Positions 26,750 through 34,683 of a stretch of 64,000 bases of DNA are shown piece after piece (within the stretch, counting starts at the first letter, position 1; every line of letters starts with the position of its first letter). The stretch is taken from the NCBI RefSeq assembly GCF_021732705.1, contig NZ_JAKFUM010000014.1:19882-83881 (forward strand), written 5' to 3'. Under the pieces are notes generated by a model. The model made no database searches, was not told where the DNA came from, and saw nothing but the letters and a program-made list of their open reading frames with translations. This DNA comes from Nevskia sp. (GTDB lineage Bacteria; Pseudomonadota; Gammaproteobacteria; Nevskiales; Nevskiaceae). The translations under genes and the position numbers were made by a program.

Positions 26750-27589
26750 GTGGCGACTTACGTGATCGGCGACATCCAGGGCTGCAACGAGGCGTTGCTT
26801 CGCCTGCTCGATCACCTGCGCTTCGATCCCGCGATCGACGCGCTGTGGCTGGCCGGCGATCTGGTCAACCGTGGTCCGGATTCAGCCGGAACGCTGCGGA
26901 CCGTGATCAGCCTCGGCGAACGTGCCGTGTCGGTGCTCGGCAACCACGATCTGCACCTGCTGGCGGTCGCGGCCGGCGGCAAGCGCGGCCGGCGCGACAC
27001 GCTCGACGACGTGCTCGAAGCGCCCGATCGCGAAGCGCTGCTCGGCTGGCTGCGCCGCCAGCCCTTGACCCATCGCAGCGCCGACAACCGCTGGCTGATG
27101 CTGCATGCCGGCCTGCCCCCCGAATGGACCGTGGCGGATGCCGAACGCGCCGCGCGCGAAGTCGAGGCGAGCCTGCGTGGCGACGATGGCGACGAGCTGC
27201 TCGCCCGCATGTACGGCGATCAGCCGGAGCGCTGGCAGTTGAACCTCACCCGTTGGCCACGGCTGCGCTTCGCGATCAACTGCCTGACCCGGCTGCGTTA
27301 TTGCAGCGAGGATGGCGTGCTCTCGCCGGAACCGAAAGGCGCGCCCGGGAGCCAGCCGCCCGGACTGCTGCCGTGGTTCGCCGTGCCCGGGCGTCGCAGT
27401 GAAGGCCAGCGCATCGTGTTCGGACACTGGTCTACCCTGGGTCGGGTGCACTGGCCCGAACATCAGGTCTGGGGGCTGGATACCGGCTGCGTCTGGGGCG
27501 GCCGGCTGACTGCGCTGCGGCTCGACGACGAGCGTCTGTTCAGCATCGACTGCGAGCAGTATCGGCGCCCCGGCGTCGATGCTGACTGA
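26750..27589 (+). CDS. apaH: Symmetrical bis(5'-nucleosyl)-tetraphosphatase
   Basis: 279 residues from a GTG with GGAG upstream; the open frame extends further 5' but homology starts at VATYVIGDIQGC. The metallophosphatase motifs GDIQG, GDLVNRGP and GNHD are complete. ApaH splits Ap4A into two ADP and removes Np4-type RNA caps. It usually follows ksgA-apaG; here it is about 19.7 kb from ksgA and no apaG is present in the window. Confidence 0.95.
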   Translation: MATYVIGDIQGCNEALLRLLDHLRFDPAIDALWLAGDLVNRGPDSAGTLRTVISLGERAVSVLGNHDLHLLAVAAGGKRGRRDTLDDVLEAPDREALLGWLRRQPLTHRSADNRWLMLHAGLPPEWTVADAERAAREVEASLRGDDGDELLARMYGDQPERWQLNLTRWPRLRFAINCLTRLRYCSEDGVLSPEPKGAPGSQPPGLLPWFAVPGRRSEGQRIVFGHWSTLGRVHWPEHQVWGLDTGCVWGGRLTALRLDDERLFSIDCEQYRRPGVDAD

Positions 27590-27616
27590 GCTGCAGCCGC
27601 AGCGTCCGGCGCGGGC

Positions 27617-30094
27617 TCAATAGCGCGGGACAACGATCTCCGGCTTGCGCTCGGTCAGCAGGAAGCGGCCGATGGCTGGCAGCAGCAGCCAGCTGCACAG
27701 CCCATGGACGGCAACCGCAGCGATCATCAGCAGGACTGCCTGCCGGCCGTCGCCCGTCGCCGCGAGCCCGGCCAGCCCACCCGCCATCAGTGCGAGGCTG
27801 GCGGCGAGCACCGCCCGCCCGGCGCCATCAAGCGACCGCGTCCACGCCAGCGCCACCGCCGCACCGCCCGCCATGGACTGACGCAAGTCGCTGAACAGCA
27901 GCAGATTGGCAACCAGTGACACGCCTAGCAGTGCGACCAGCTGCGGCAGCCCGACGGCGGTGATCGGGAGGCCGAGGAGCGACATCAGCGCCTGCATCAC
28001 GACCGTCGCCAGCACCGTCGGCACCAGGATCGCGATCACGCTCGCCGCATCGCCCAGCAGCCACCACACCGCCAGCGCAAGCACGGCGAGCAGCCCGATC
28101 AGCGCCTGCACGGACACGTCCGCCAATGCCTCGCGGGCCGCCAGCCGCTGTCCGGCCGGGCCACCGGCCAGCTCGGCCTGAACCGGGCACGCAAGCCCGA
28201 GATCGAGGCGTGCCTGCGCCTTCGTCAGCGATCCGGGATCGGTTCTCGCCTTGCGCTGCAGCGCGCAGTACGCGGCATCGACATCCTTGTGGATGTCGTA
28301 GAACTCAGCGGCATTCGAGCCGTTGAACGCCGTGACCCGCTCGGCCAGTGCCGCCAGCGTCACGGGCCGCTCGTCGTTCAGGAAGAGCTGGATCGGCAGT
28401 TCGGAGCAGTCGCCATTGAAGAGCCGGTTCTCGACCGGGATCGGCGCGATGGCCTGGGTCAAGGTCTCGCGATTGCGCGCCAGAACCCGGAACTTGGGCG
28501 AGCCTTCCGAGAACGCGGTCAGCACGCGGCGCGTCGCCTGCGGCAGCGACGCTGTGCCGCTGACACCCGGCACGTTCGCCAGCTGCCACGCCAGCCGATC
28601 CACCTGCTCCAGCGTCTCGGCCCGGGTGCAGGAATCGGGCGCAGTGGACACGCGCACCGTCAGCCGATGTGCGCTGCGCGGAAACTGGCGAGCGATGGCC
28701 GCGGCATCGGCCGGATACCGGCTGGCACTTGGGAACCCTGCCTGATCGGCGGCAAGGCCTGCTGACAGTTCGCGCGATTGCCAGGCGCTGCCGCCGAAGA
28801 TCATCGCCGCGACGATCAGCACGCCGATCGCCGGCACCCAGCCGGTCACCGCTCCGCCAATCGCTACCAGCGGCGCCAGCAGATCGCGGCCGCCGGAAGC
28901 CGATCGCGCTGGGGCCGTCGTGCCGACGCGACTCAGCAGCAGCGGCAACAGGCTGCCATTGACGATGACGACGGCAACAAGGCCCAGTGCCACCGCGAGC
29001 GCGGTCTGCCGCAGGAGTGGCAGCTTGGCGATGACGGCCAGTGCGAACACCGCTGCGGCGGTGGCCAGCAGCGCCGACGCTGCCGGGATCGCCAGCCGCC
29101 GCCAGCTCTGCAGGCTGGCTTCGAAGCCGGAACGATGGCCGCCCGCCGCTTCGCGTCGCCAGCCGACGGCAACCTGCGCACCCTGCAGCACCGCCGCCGC
29201 CAGCGTCACCAGCACGACGCCGATCGCCTGCGGATCGAGCGCTGCGCCGACGAGTTTCAGCAGCCCGAGCTGCCAGGTCACCGCAACCAGCGCGCCCGCC
29301 GAGACCAGCAGGCCCAAGGTCGGCGACCCGAGCAAGGTCATCAGCACGATGGCCATCACCGCCGCGCCGATCGCCGCCGGCCGTGCCAATGCCGGCAAAC
29401 CTGCTTCGAGCGCGACAGCCAGTGCCGGGCCGCCGCTGACTGCGACGCTGAAATCACTGCCGGCGCTGCCGATCACGGCACGCGCCGCAGCATCGAGCCG
29501 ACGCGCAAGCTGACGGCGCTCGGCGGCCGTCGCACCGGCCCGTGCACGGGCTTCGATCAGCGCGCTGCGCTGGTCGGCACTGACGTACTGCCCGATCAGT
29601 TCGGCATCGATGACGCTGGCGCGGATCTTTGCGAGTTGCGGAGGCGTCGCCGCCGTCGGCACGAAGTCTTCCGGGATCACGCTGGCGCCGCGATACGCGC
29701 CCTCCACCACCTCGACGTAGCGCAACGCCGGCGAGAACAGCGAGCGCACCGAGGCCGGGTCGATGCCCGGCATCGCGCCGACCGCTTCGGTCAAGGTCTT
29801 GAGCCGGAACAGGAATCCGGCTGTGTACAGATCATTGCCGCGCGTGCTCAGGGCGATGCGGATGCGGCCGGGCGCGTCGGCGGGATCGGCCGGATCGGCG
29901 TCAGCGCCATCCTGAATCACGGTCGACGCAACATGCTCGCGATCATCGGCAGCGGTCACCGTCAGCCGGGTGGCCTGCCAGCCGAGCAGCACGGTCAGCA
30001 GGGCCAGCAGGGCCAGGGTGAACGGCCGGCGAGCGAAGATCAGCGGTTCGATTGCGCGAACGAGGCGGACATCCAGCGGCAGACGCGCGGCCAT
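27617..30094 (-). CDS. RND/MMPL-superfamily membrane protein, divergent paralog
   Basis: 825 residues. Two halves each have a membrane helix, a large periplasmic loop and a block of helices, the MMPL layout. It aligns with the second RND protein of the window (52846-55482) through shared signatures in the first loop (SLFSPALRYVEVVEGAYRGA versus SIFTPDVRYLEVVEEGFAGG) and the helices after it. The conserved membrane motif GIGVDYGIYIY of the other protein reads LLGVSLVANLLLF here (about 720-735), and GVSHGIQ reads AVLQGAQ, so the proton relay may be lost. Its ATG overlaps the stop of the upstream YCF48 gene (TGATG). Confidence 0.8.
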   Translation of the reverse strand: MAARLPLDVRLVRAIEPLIFARRPFTLALLALLTVLLGWQATRLTVTAADDREHVASTVIQDGADADPADPADAPGRIRIALSTRGNDLYTAGFLFRLKTLTEAVGAMPGIDPASVRSLFSPALRYVEVVEGAYRGASVIPEDFVPTAATPPQLAKIRASVIDAELIGQYVSADQRSALIEARARAGATAAERRQLARRLDAAARAVIGSAGSDFSVAVSGGPALAVALEAGLPALARPAAIGAAVMAIVLMTLLGSPTLGLLVSAGALVAVTWQLGLLKLVGAALDPQAIGVVLVTLAAAVLQGAQVAVGWRREAAGGHRSGFEASLQSWRRLAIPAASALLATAAAVFALAVIAKLPLLRQTALAVALGLVAVVIVNGSLLPLLLSRVGTTAPARSASGGRDLLAPLVAIGGAVTGWVPAIGVLIVAAMIFGGSAWQSRELSAGLAADQAGFPSASRYPADAAAIARQFPRSAHRLTVRVSTAPDSCTRAETLEQVDRLAWQLANVPGVSGTASLPQATRRVLTAFSEGSPKFRVLARNRETLTQAIAPIPVENRLFNGDCSELPIQLFLNDERPVTLAALAERVTAFNGSNAAEFYDIHKDVDAAYCALQRKARTDPGSLTKAQARLDLGLACPVQAELAGGPAGQRLAAREALADVSVQALIGLLAVLALAVWWLLGDAASVIAILVPTVLATVVMQALMSLLGLPITAVGLPQLVALLGVSLVANLLLFSDLRQSMAGGAAVALAWTRSLDGAGRAVLAASLALMAGGLAGLAATGDGRQAVLLMIAAVAVHGLCSWLLLPAIGRFLLTERKPEIVVPRY

Positions 30095-31125
30095 CAGCGC
30101 ACCCGCCCGAGCGACTGCAGGCCGCGCTCGCCGCTGACGACGAGGCTGGACTGCCACAACGTCGCCGACGAATACGCGGTGCCGGATTCCCCGGTCAGCT
30201 TTCGGGTGGCGAGGCTGGCGGGGTCCGCGATGACGATCGTGCCGTTGTCGCCGACCAGCGCGATGCGCGCGCGGTCCAGCGCGGTACAGCCGTAGAACGC
30301 GGCCGACGTGCCGGTGTCGAGCGCGCGCCAAGCGCCGGCGCGAACATCCCGCGTCAGGTAGGCCTTGCCGCGCAGGCCGCAGACCAGCGCACCGCCGCCG
30401 GGTACCGCCACGGCGCCGAACAAGGTCGAATTCACCGGCGATTTCAGGCGCTTCCAGGTTCGGCCCCGATCGCTCGACAGCACCAGCCGCCCCTGTTCGC
30501 CGGTCACCAGCAGATCGCCGTCGGCGAGCCGGGTGATGCTGTAGAGATTCAGCTCGTCGGTGTCGAAGGCCGGCGACGACACCGGTTCCCAGTTGCCGCC
30601 CCCGTCCTCGGTCCGCAGCACCAGCCCGAAACCGCCGACGGCGAATCCGGTGTTCGCGTCGAGGAATTCGATGTCGAGCAGCGGCTTTTCGAGCTCGGGC
30701 TGGAAGTTCTGCAGTTGCCAGGTCTTGCCGCCGTCGACCGTCGCGACGACCACCGCGTCATGCCCCACCGCCCAGCCATGCTCGGCGTCGACGAAGCGCA
30801 CGGCGGTCAGCGCCGAGCGCACCGGCACCGTCACCTGTGCCCACTTCTGGCCATCGATCGACGCGAGGATGTGACCGCGATCGCCGACCGCGATCAGGCG
30901 CTTGCCGGTGTCCACGACATCGAGCATCAGCCCTTTCGATGCCAGCGGCTCGAGGTCCGCAGCGCGCGGCTGGTAGATCGGCGTCGGCTCCGCTGACGGT
31001 GCGGCGGCGTCTTGGGCACGCGCGCCGCCGATGGCGACTCCGATCAGGCTCAGCGCCGCGACGGCCAGCAGGAGATGCCGCGACGACGGCAGGGCAAGCA
31101 CGGGACGGTCAGGCGTGGCGGGCAT
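30094..31125 (-). CDS. YCF48-like beta-propeller protein, exported
   Basis: 343 residues. A signal peptide (LLLAVAALSLIGVAIGGARA, cleavage near AQD) is followed by BNR/YCF48 propeller repeats (VGDRGHILASIDGQKW; DAEHGWAVGHDAVVVATVDG; GGKTWQLQNFQPELEKPLLD). It resembles the protein at 47546-48640 along its length. In both loci the YCF48 gene shares a transcription unit with an RND protein, suggesting a periplasmic partner of that transporter. YcF48/HCF136 itself is a photosystem assembly factor in phototrophs; that role does not apply here. Confidence 0.82.
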   Translation of the reverse strand: MPATPDRPVLALPSSRHLLLAVAALSLIGVAIGGARAQDAAAPSAEPTPIYQPRAADLEPLASKGLMLDVVDTGKRLIAVGDRGHILASIDGQKWAQVTVPVRSALTAVRFVDAEHGWAVGHDAVVVATVDGGKTWQLQNFQPELEKPLLDIEFLDANTGFAVGGFGLVLRTEDGGGNWEPVSSPAFDTDELNLYSITRLADGDLLVTGEQGRLVLSSDRGRTWKRLKSPVNSTLFGAVAVPGGGALVCGLRGKAYLTRDVRAGAWRALDTGTSAAFYGCTALDRARIALVGDNGTIVIADPASLATRKLTGESGTAYSSATLWQSSLVVSGERGLQSLGRVR

Positions 31126-31272
31126 TCGGAATCAGGACGGGCGGCTTAGAACGGCGGGCGCAGTCGCGCGGAATCGGTGGCTGGCGCCGTGGCGATCGCG
31201 TCATCGGCCGCCGTTGTAGCAAACGCGCGGCCTCGCTGTCTTGGCGCGCGCCGCATTCCGCCCTGTCGCGGC

Positions 31273-32007
31273 TCAGCGCGCGATCCAGATCGTCGCGACC
31301 ATCCGGCCGCAGATGCCATCGCGACGGAACGAGTAGAAGCGCGCCGGATCGGAATACGTGCAGATGCCGCCGCCGTGAACCTGAGTGACGCCAGCGACGG
31401 CCAACCGCTGGCGCGCGAGGGCGAACAGATTGGCGCGGTGCTTGCCCGGTGTGCCGGTCGGCCGGAAGTTCTTCGCCGCGTCGGCGTCGACCGCGACGAA
31501 CGCGTTGCGCACGTCGTCCCCGACTTCGAAGGCGTCGGGTCCGATCGCCGGACCCAGCCAGGCGATCAGCCGAGACGGCGGCACCGGCAGCGCCGCGACG
31601 GTGTTTTCAAGCACGCCGCCGGACAACCCGCGCCAGCCTGCGTGGGCGGCGGCGACCACCGTGGCGTCGAGATCGCAGAACAGCACCGGCAGGCAGTCGG
31701 CCGCCTGCACCGCGCAGACCACGCCCGGTCGATCGGTCCACGCGGCATCGGCATCGGGCTCGGCCGGTTCGTGCGGCACGCGGACCACGCGCGAACCGTG
31801 CACCTGATGAATCCAGTCCGGCGTCTGCGGCAGCTTCAGCGCCGCGAACAGCAGCCGCCGGTTCTCGCTGACGTTGTCGCTGTCATCGCCACTGCTGCGG
31901 CCGATGTTCAGACCGGCGAAGCGGCCCTGGCTGATGCCGCCTTCGCGGGTCGAACAGGCAGCGCGGATCGCGGCAGGTGCCGGCCAGTCCGGAATGATCG
32001 GGTTCAT
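31273..32007 (-). CDS. pgeF: Peptidoglycan editing factor (laccase-domain, YfiH family)
   Basis: 244 residues. The family metal and catalytic motifs are present: IHQVHGSRVV, VQAADCLPVLF and AAHAGWRGLSGG. YfiH/PgeF prevents misincorporation of Ser for Ala in peptidoglycan precursors, and homologues act on purine nucleosides. It follows rluD on the same strand with a 45-bp gap, the standard rluD-pgeF arrangement. The 147 bp to the next gene contain no clear feature. Confidence 0.92.
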   Translation of the reverse strand: MNPIIPDWPAPAAIRAACSTREGGISQGRFAGLNIGRSSGDDSDNVSENRRLLFAALKLPQTPDWIHQVHGSRVVRVPHEPAEPDADAAWTDRPGVVCAVQAADCLPVLFCDLDATVVAAAHAGWRGLSGGVLENTVAALPVPPSRLIAWLGPAIGPDAFEVGDDVRNAFVAVDADAAKNFRPTGTPGKHRANLFALARQRLAVAGVTQVHGGGICTYSDPARFYSFRRDGICGRMVATIWIAR

Positions 32008-32052
32008 CGCTTGCGACCTCGGTTCGGGCGCGGTCGCTGTCCGACCGCCGAG

Positions 32053-33003
32053 TCAGGCTTGTGCCGCGCGCAGCCGATCCAGCAGGCGCTGCATGTCCGG
32101 CGGGGCTTCCGCCGAAAAGTGCAGCTCCTCGCCCGTGATCGGATGTTCCAGACGCAGTTCGCGGGCGTGCAGGGCCTGTCGCGGGAAGCCGTTCAGGGCC
32201 TTGCGCAGGTCCTCGCCGATGTTCCGGCCGCGCGTGACCTTGCCGCCGTAGACTGCGTCGCCGACGATCGGATGCAGTATCTGAGCCATGTGCACGCGAA
32301 TCTGATGGGTGCGCCCGGTTTCGAGCTTGACCCGCAGCAGCGTGTGATGGGTGAAACGCTCGCTGACCCGGTAGTGCGTCACCGCCGGGCGCCCCTCGCT
32401 GACCACCGCCATCTTCAGGCGATTGCGCGGATCGCGTCCGATGGGCATGTCGACCGTGCCGCCTGCGGTGACCGCGCCGTTGACCACGGCGTCGTACTCG
32501 CGGTTGATCTCGCGTGCCGCCATGTCCGACACCAGCCGGGTATAGGCCTCCAGCGTCAGGCCGACGATCAGCAGGCCGCTGGTGTCCTTGTCGAGCCGAT
32601 GGACCAGCCCGGCACGCGGCAGCAGGTCGGTCTGCGGAAAGCGGTGCAGCAGCGCGTTCTGCATCGTGCTGTCGGCCTGCCCGGCACCGGGGTGCACGGT
32701 CAGGCCCGGCGGCTTGTTGATGACGGCGATGTCGTCGTCCTCGTAGACCACGTCGAGCGGAATCGCCTGCGGCTTGTCGTTGCCGGCCAGCGGCTGCTCG
32801 TCGACGGTGAGATCAAGCTGATCCCCGGCCGCCACCGGCTGCCGCGCCTTCTCGGGCACGGCGCCATTCACGCGCAGGTCACCCGACTCGATCCAGCTTT
32901 TCAGCCGGCCTCGCGAATACATCGGGAACAACTGTGCGGCCACGGCGTCCAAACGCTGGCCGGCGAGGTGATCCGGCACCGCCGCCTGCTCGGTGCGGCT
33001 CAT
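32053..33003 (-). CDS. rluD: 23S rRNA pseudouridine synthase RluD
   Basis: 316 residues from the ATG at 33003 (a GTG at 33012 adds three codons). An S4 RNA-binding domain (SRGRLKSWIESGDLRVNGAV) precedes the synthase domain with catalytic Asp in HRLDKDTSGLL and the GRTHQIRVHM motif. RluD makes pseudouridines in helix 69 of 23S rRNA. It is divergent from bamD, as in many gammaproteobacteria. Confidence 0.93.
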   Translation of the reverse strand: MSRTEQAAVPDHLAGQRLDAVAAQLFPMYSRGRLKSWIESGDLRVNGAVPEKARQPVAAGDQLDLTVDEQPLAGNDKPQAIPLDVVYEDDDIAVINKPPGLTVHPGAGQADSTMQNALLHRFPQTDLLPRAGLVHRLDKDTSGLLIVGLTLEAYTRLVSDMAAREINREYDAVVNGAVTAGGTVDMPIGRDPRNRLKMAVVSEGRPAVTHYRVSERFTHHTLLRVKLETGRTHQIRVHMAQILHPIVGDAVYGGKVTRGRNIGEDLRKALNGFPRQALHARELRLEHPITGEELHFSAEAPPDMQRLLDRLRAAQA

Positions 33004-33047
33004 GAGCGGCACGTCCTGCGCCGCGGCTGGGGCCGGCAGCCATCGGC

Positions 33048-33053
33048 TATACT
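33048..33053 (+). promoter_or_regulatory. Possible -10 element for bamD
   Basis: TATACT lies 34 bp before the bamD ATG in the short rluD-bamD gap. No good -35 is seen at the right distance, so the call is weak. Confidence 0.35.
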
Positions 33054-33087
33054 CGATTTTCGACTCAACTCGCTGATTCTCCGCGTA

Positions 33088-34629
33088 ATGACCAAACGCT
33101 CCTTCCGCGGCCTGTCCGCTCCGCGTGCCCTGCGTGTTCTTGGCATCGTGTCGCTAGCCGTCGCCGTCACGGCCTGCTCGTCCAAGACGCCTCGTGCCGA
33201 TCGTCCGGACAACCCGTTCCGCACCGGTCAGCAGGATGGCCCGGGCTCGACGACGCCGCAGTCCGAGAAGGCGCTGAAGCTCGAAGCGAGTCAGGCGTAT
33301 CGACTCGCCCACGATGCGCTGCAGACCGGCGACTACGAAACCGCGAACAAGCGCTTTACGCAGCTGATTGCGCGGTATCCGTTCACCGAGTACTCGACCC
33401 AGGCCGAGCTCGAGAAGATCTTCGCGCAGTATCGCAGCTTCCAGCCGGATGAAGCGGTGCTGGCGGCCGATCGCTTCCTGCGCGAACACCCGCGCCATCC
33501 GCGCGCGGACTACGTGCAGTACCTCAAGGGCCTGACCAATTCCGCCCGCAGCAACGGCATCAGCGACTTCCTGCCGCTCGACACCAGCAAGAAGGACGTG
33601 CTGAACGAGCGCCGCGCGTTCGATGACTTCGCCCTGCTGCTGCAGCGCTATCCCACCAGCCTGTACGCCGGCGATGCCCGCAAGCGGATGGTCTATCTGC
33701 GCAACCGCATCGCATCGCACGAGCTGTCGATCTTGAAGTTCTACGTCAAGCGCCAGGCCTGGGTCGCGGTGTCGAAGCGCGCCGAGAACCTGATCGCCGA
33801 ATATCCGGGCGCGCCCGCCACTGCCGAAGCGCTGACCTTGCTGAAGCTGAGCTACAGCAAGCTCGGTCTGAAGCCGCAGTCCGAAGACATCACGAAGATC
33901 ATCGCGGCGAATACCAACTCCATCCGCTTGGCCGATGCGCGCCCGCCGAAGCCGGGGCCGCGCAGCGTCGTCGGCGAAGACGGTGCGGTGGTCTCGGCGC
34001 TGGTCGTGCCGAGTGCCTCGGCCGCCCCGGAGGCGGCGCAGGCCGCAGCCGCAGCACCGGAAGCACCGGAAGCACCGAAGGGCTTCTTCGGCCGCATCGG
34101 CAGCTTTTTCGATGCGCTGAACAAGACGTACACGATCGGCAAGGACGATGCTGCGGCTGCGCCGGCCGCTGCCGCGACGGCCACCCGTTCCGCCAAGCCC
34201 GCGGCGTCGTCGAACGACACGCCGTCCGCCTCGCTGACCACCGGTCCGTACAGTGGTCCGGACACGGTGATCGAGATCGCGCCGGCAACCCCGTCTGCCG
34301 CGCCGGTGCCGACGGCCGGGCCGACGCCCGCCGACGGCGCGCCCAAGAGCCCCGGCAACGTGCTGGCTGCGCCTGCCCCCCCGCAGCCGCCGGCCGATGG
34401 CGCGCCGAAGTCACCGGCGGCCTCCGCCACGAAGCCGAAGGAGAAAGGCGGCTTCCTCGATTTCCTGAACAAGTCTTACGACATCGGCGGATCGAAAAAG
34501 AAGCCTGATGCGGCGGCGCCAGCGGCAGACGGCGCCACGCCGGCCGCCGCGGATGCCACGGCTACGTCGGCCGACCAGGCGGGTGAAGAAAAGACCGAAA
34601 CCCCGAAGCCGGCCGACGCCGGCCAGTGA
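33088..34629 (+). CDS. bamD: Outer-membrane assembly lipoprotein BamD with long C-terminal extension
   Basis: 513 residues, about twice the usual BamD length. A lipobox ends at Cys30 (LAVAVTAC) and five TPR-like repeats follow (AYRLAHDALQTGDYETANKR; IARYPFTEYSTQAELEKIFA; SILKFYVKRQAWVAVSKRAE), covering the normal BamD to about residue 285. The rest is Ala/Pro-rich linker holding two related blocks, GFFGRIGSFFDALNKTYTIG (about 332-351) and GGFLDFLNKSYDIG (about 454-467), and a doubled ADGAPKSP. BamD is an essential part of the BAM complex that folds outer-membrane barrels. The frame stays open and in register through the tail, so the extension is real, not an assembly fusion. Confidence 0.9.
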   Translation: MTKRSFRGLSAPRALRVLGIVSLAVAVTACSSKTPRADRPDNPFRTGQQDGPGSTTPQSEKALKLEASQAYRLAHDALQTGDYETANKRFTQLIARYPFTEYSTQAELEKIFAQYRSFQPDEAVLAADRFLREHPRHPRADYVQYLKGLTNSARSNGISDFLPLDTSKKDVLNERRAFDDFALLLQRYPTSLYAGDARKRMVYLRNRIASHELSILKFYVKRQAWVAVSKRAENLIAEYPGAPATAEALTLLKLSYSKLGLKPQSEDITKIIAANTNSIRLADARPPKPGPRSVVGEDGAVVSALVVPSASAAPEAAQAAAAAPEAPEAPKGFFGRIGSFFDALNKTYTIGKDDAAAAPAAAATATRSAKPAASSNDTPSASLTTGPYSGPDTVIEIAPATPSAAPVPTAGPTPADGAPKSPGNVLAAPAPPQPPADGAPKSPAASATKPKEKGGFLDFLNKSYDIGGSKKKPDAAAPAADGATPAAADATATSADQAGEEKTETPKPADAGQ

Positions 34630-34634
34630 CGCGC

Positions 34635-34674
34635 CGGGTTCCACCGCCGACGATCGTCCAGCGGTGGAATCCGG
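34635..34674. terminator. Hairpin between convergent bamD and nadE
   Basis: Arms TTCCACCGC (34639-34647) and GCGGTGGAA (34661-34669) pair perfectly and extend to about 14 bp with one G-T pair. There is no strong U-tract on either side, so it may be a 3'-stabilising hairpin or weak bidirectional terminator. Confidence 0.6.
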
Positions 34675-34683
34675 CAGCTCGGC

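Noticed and set aside
30052..30331. Longer start for the RND protein at 27617-30094
   Set aside because: The extra residues are Arg-rich and lie in the YCF48 gene in another frame; the ATG at 30094 directly precedes the first membrane segment and overlaps the upstream stop.
31177..33087. N-terminal part of a 1,150-codon frame leading into bamD
   Set aside because: This segment is antisense to pgeF and rluD; BamD begins at 33088 with its own lipoprotein signal.
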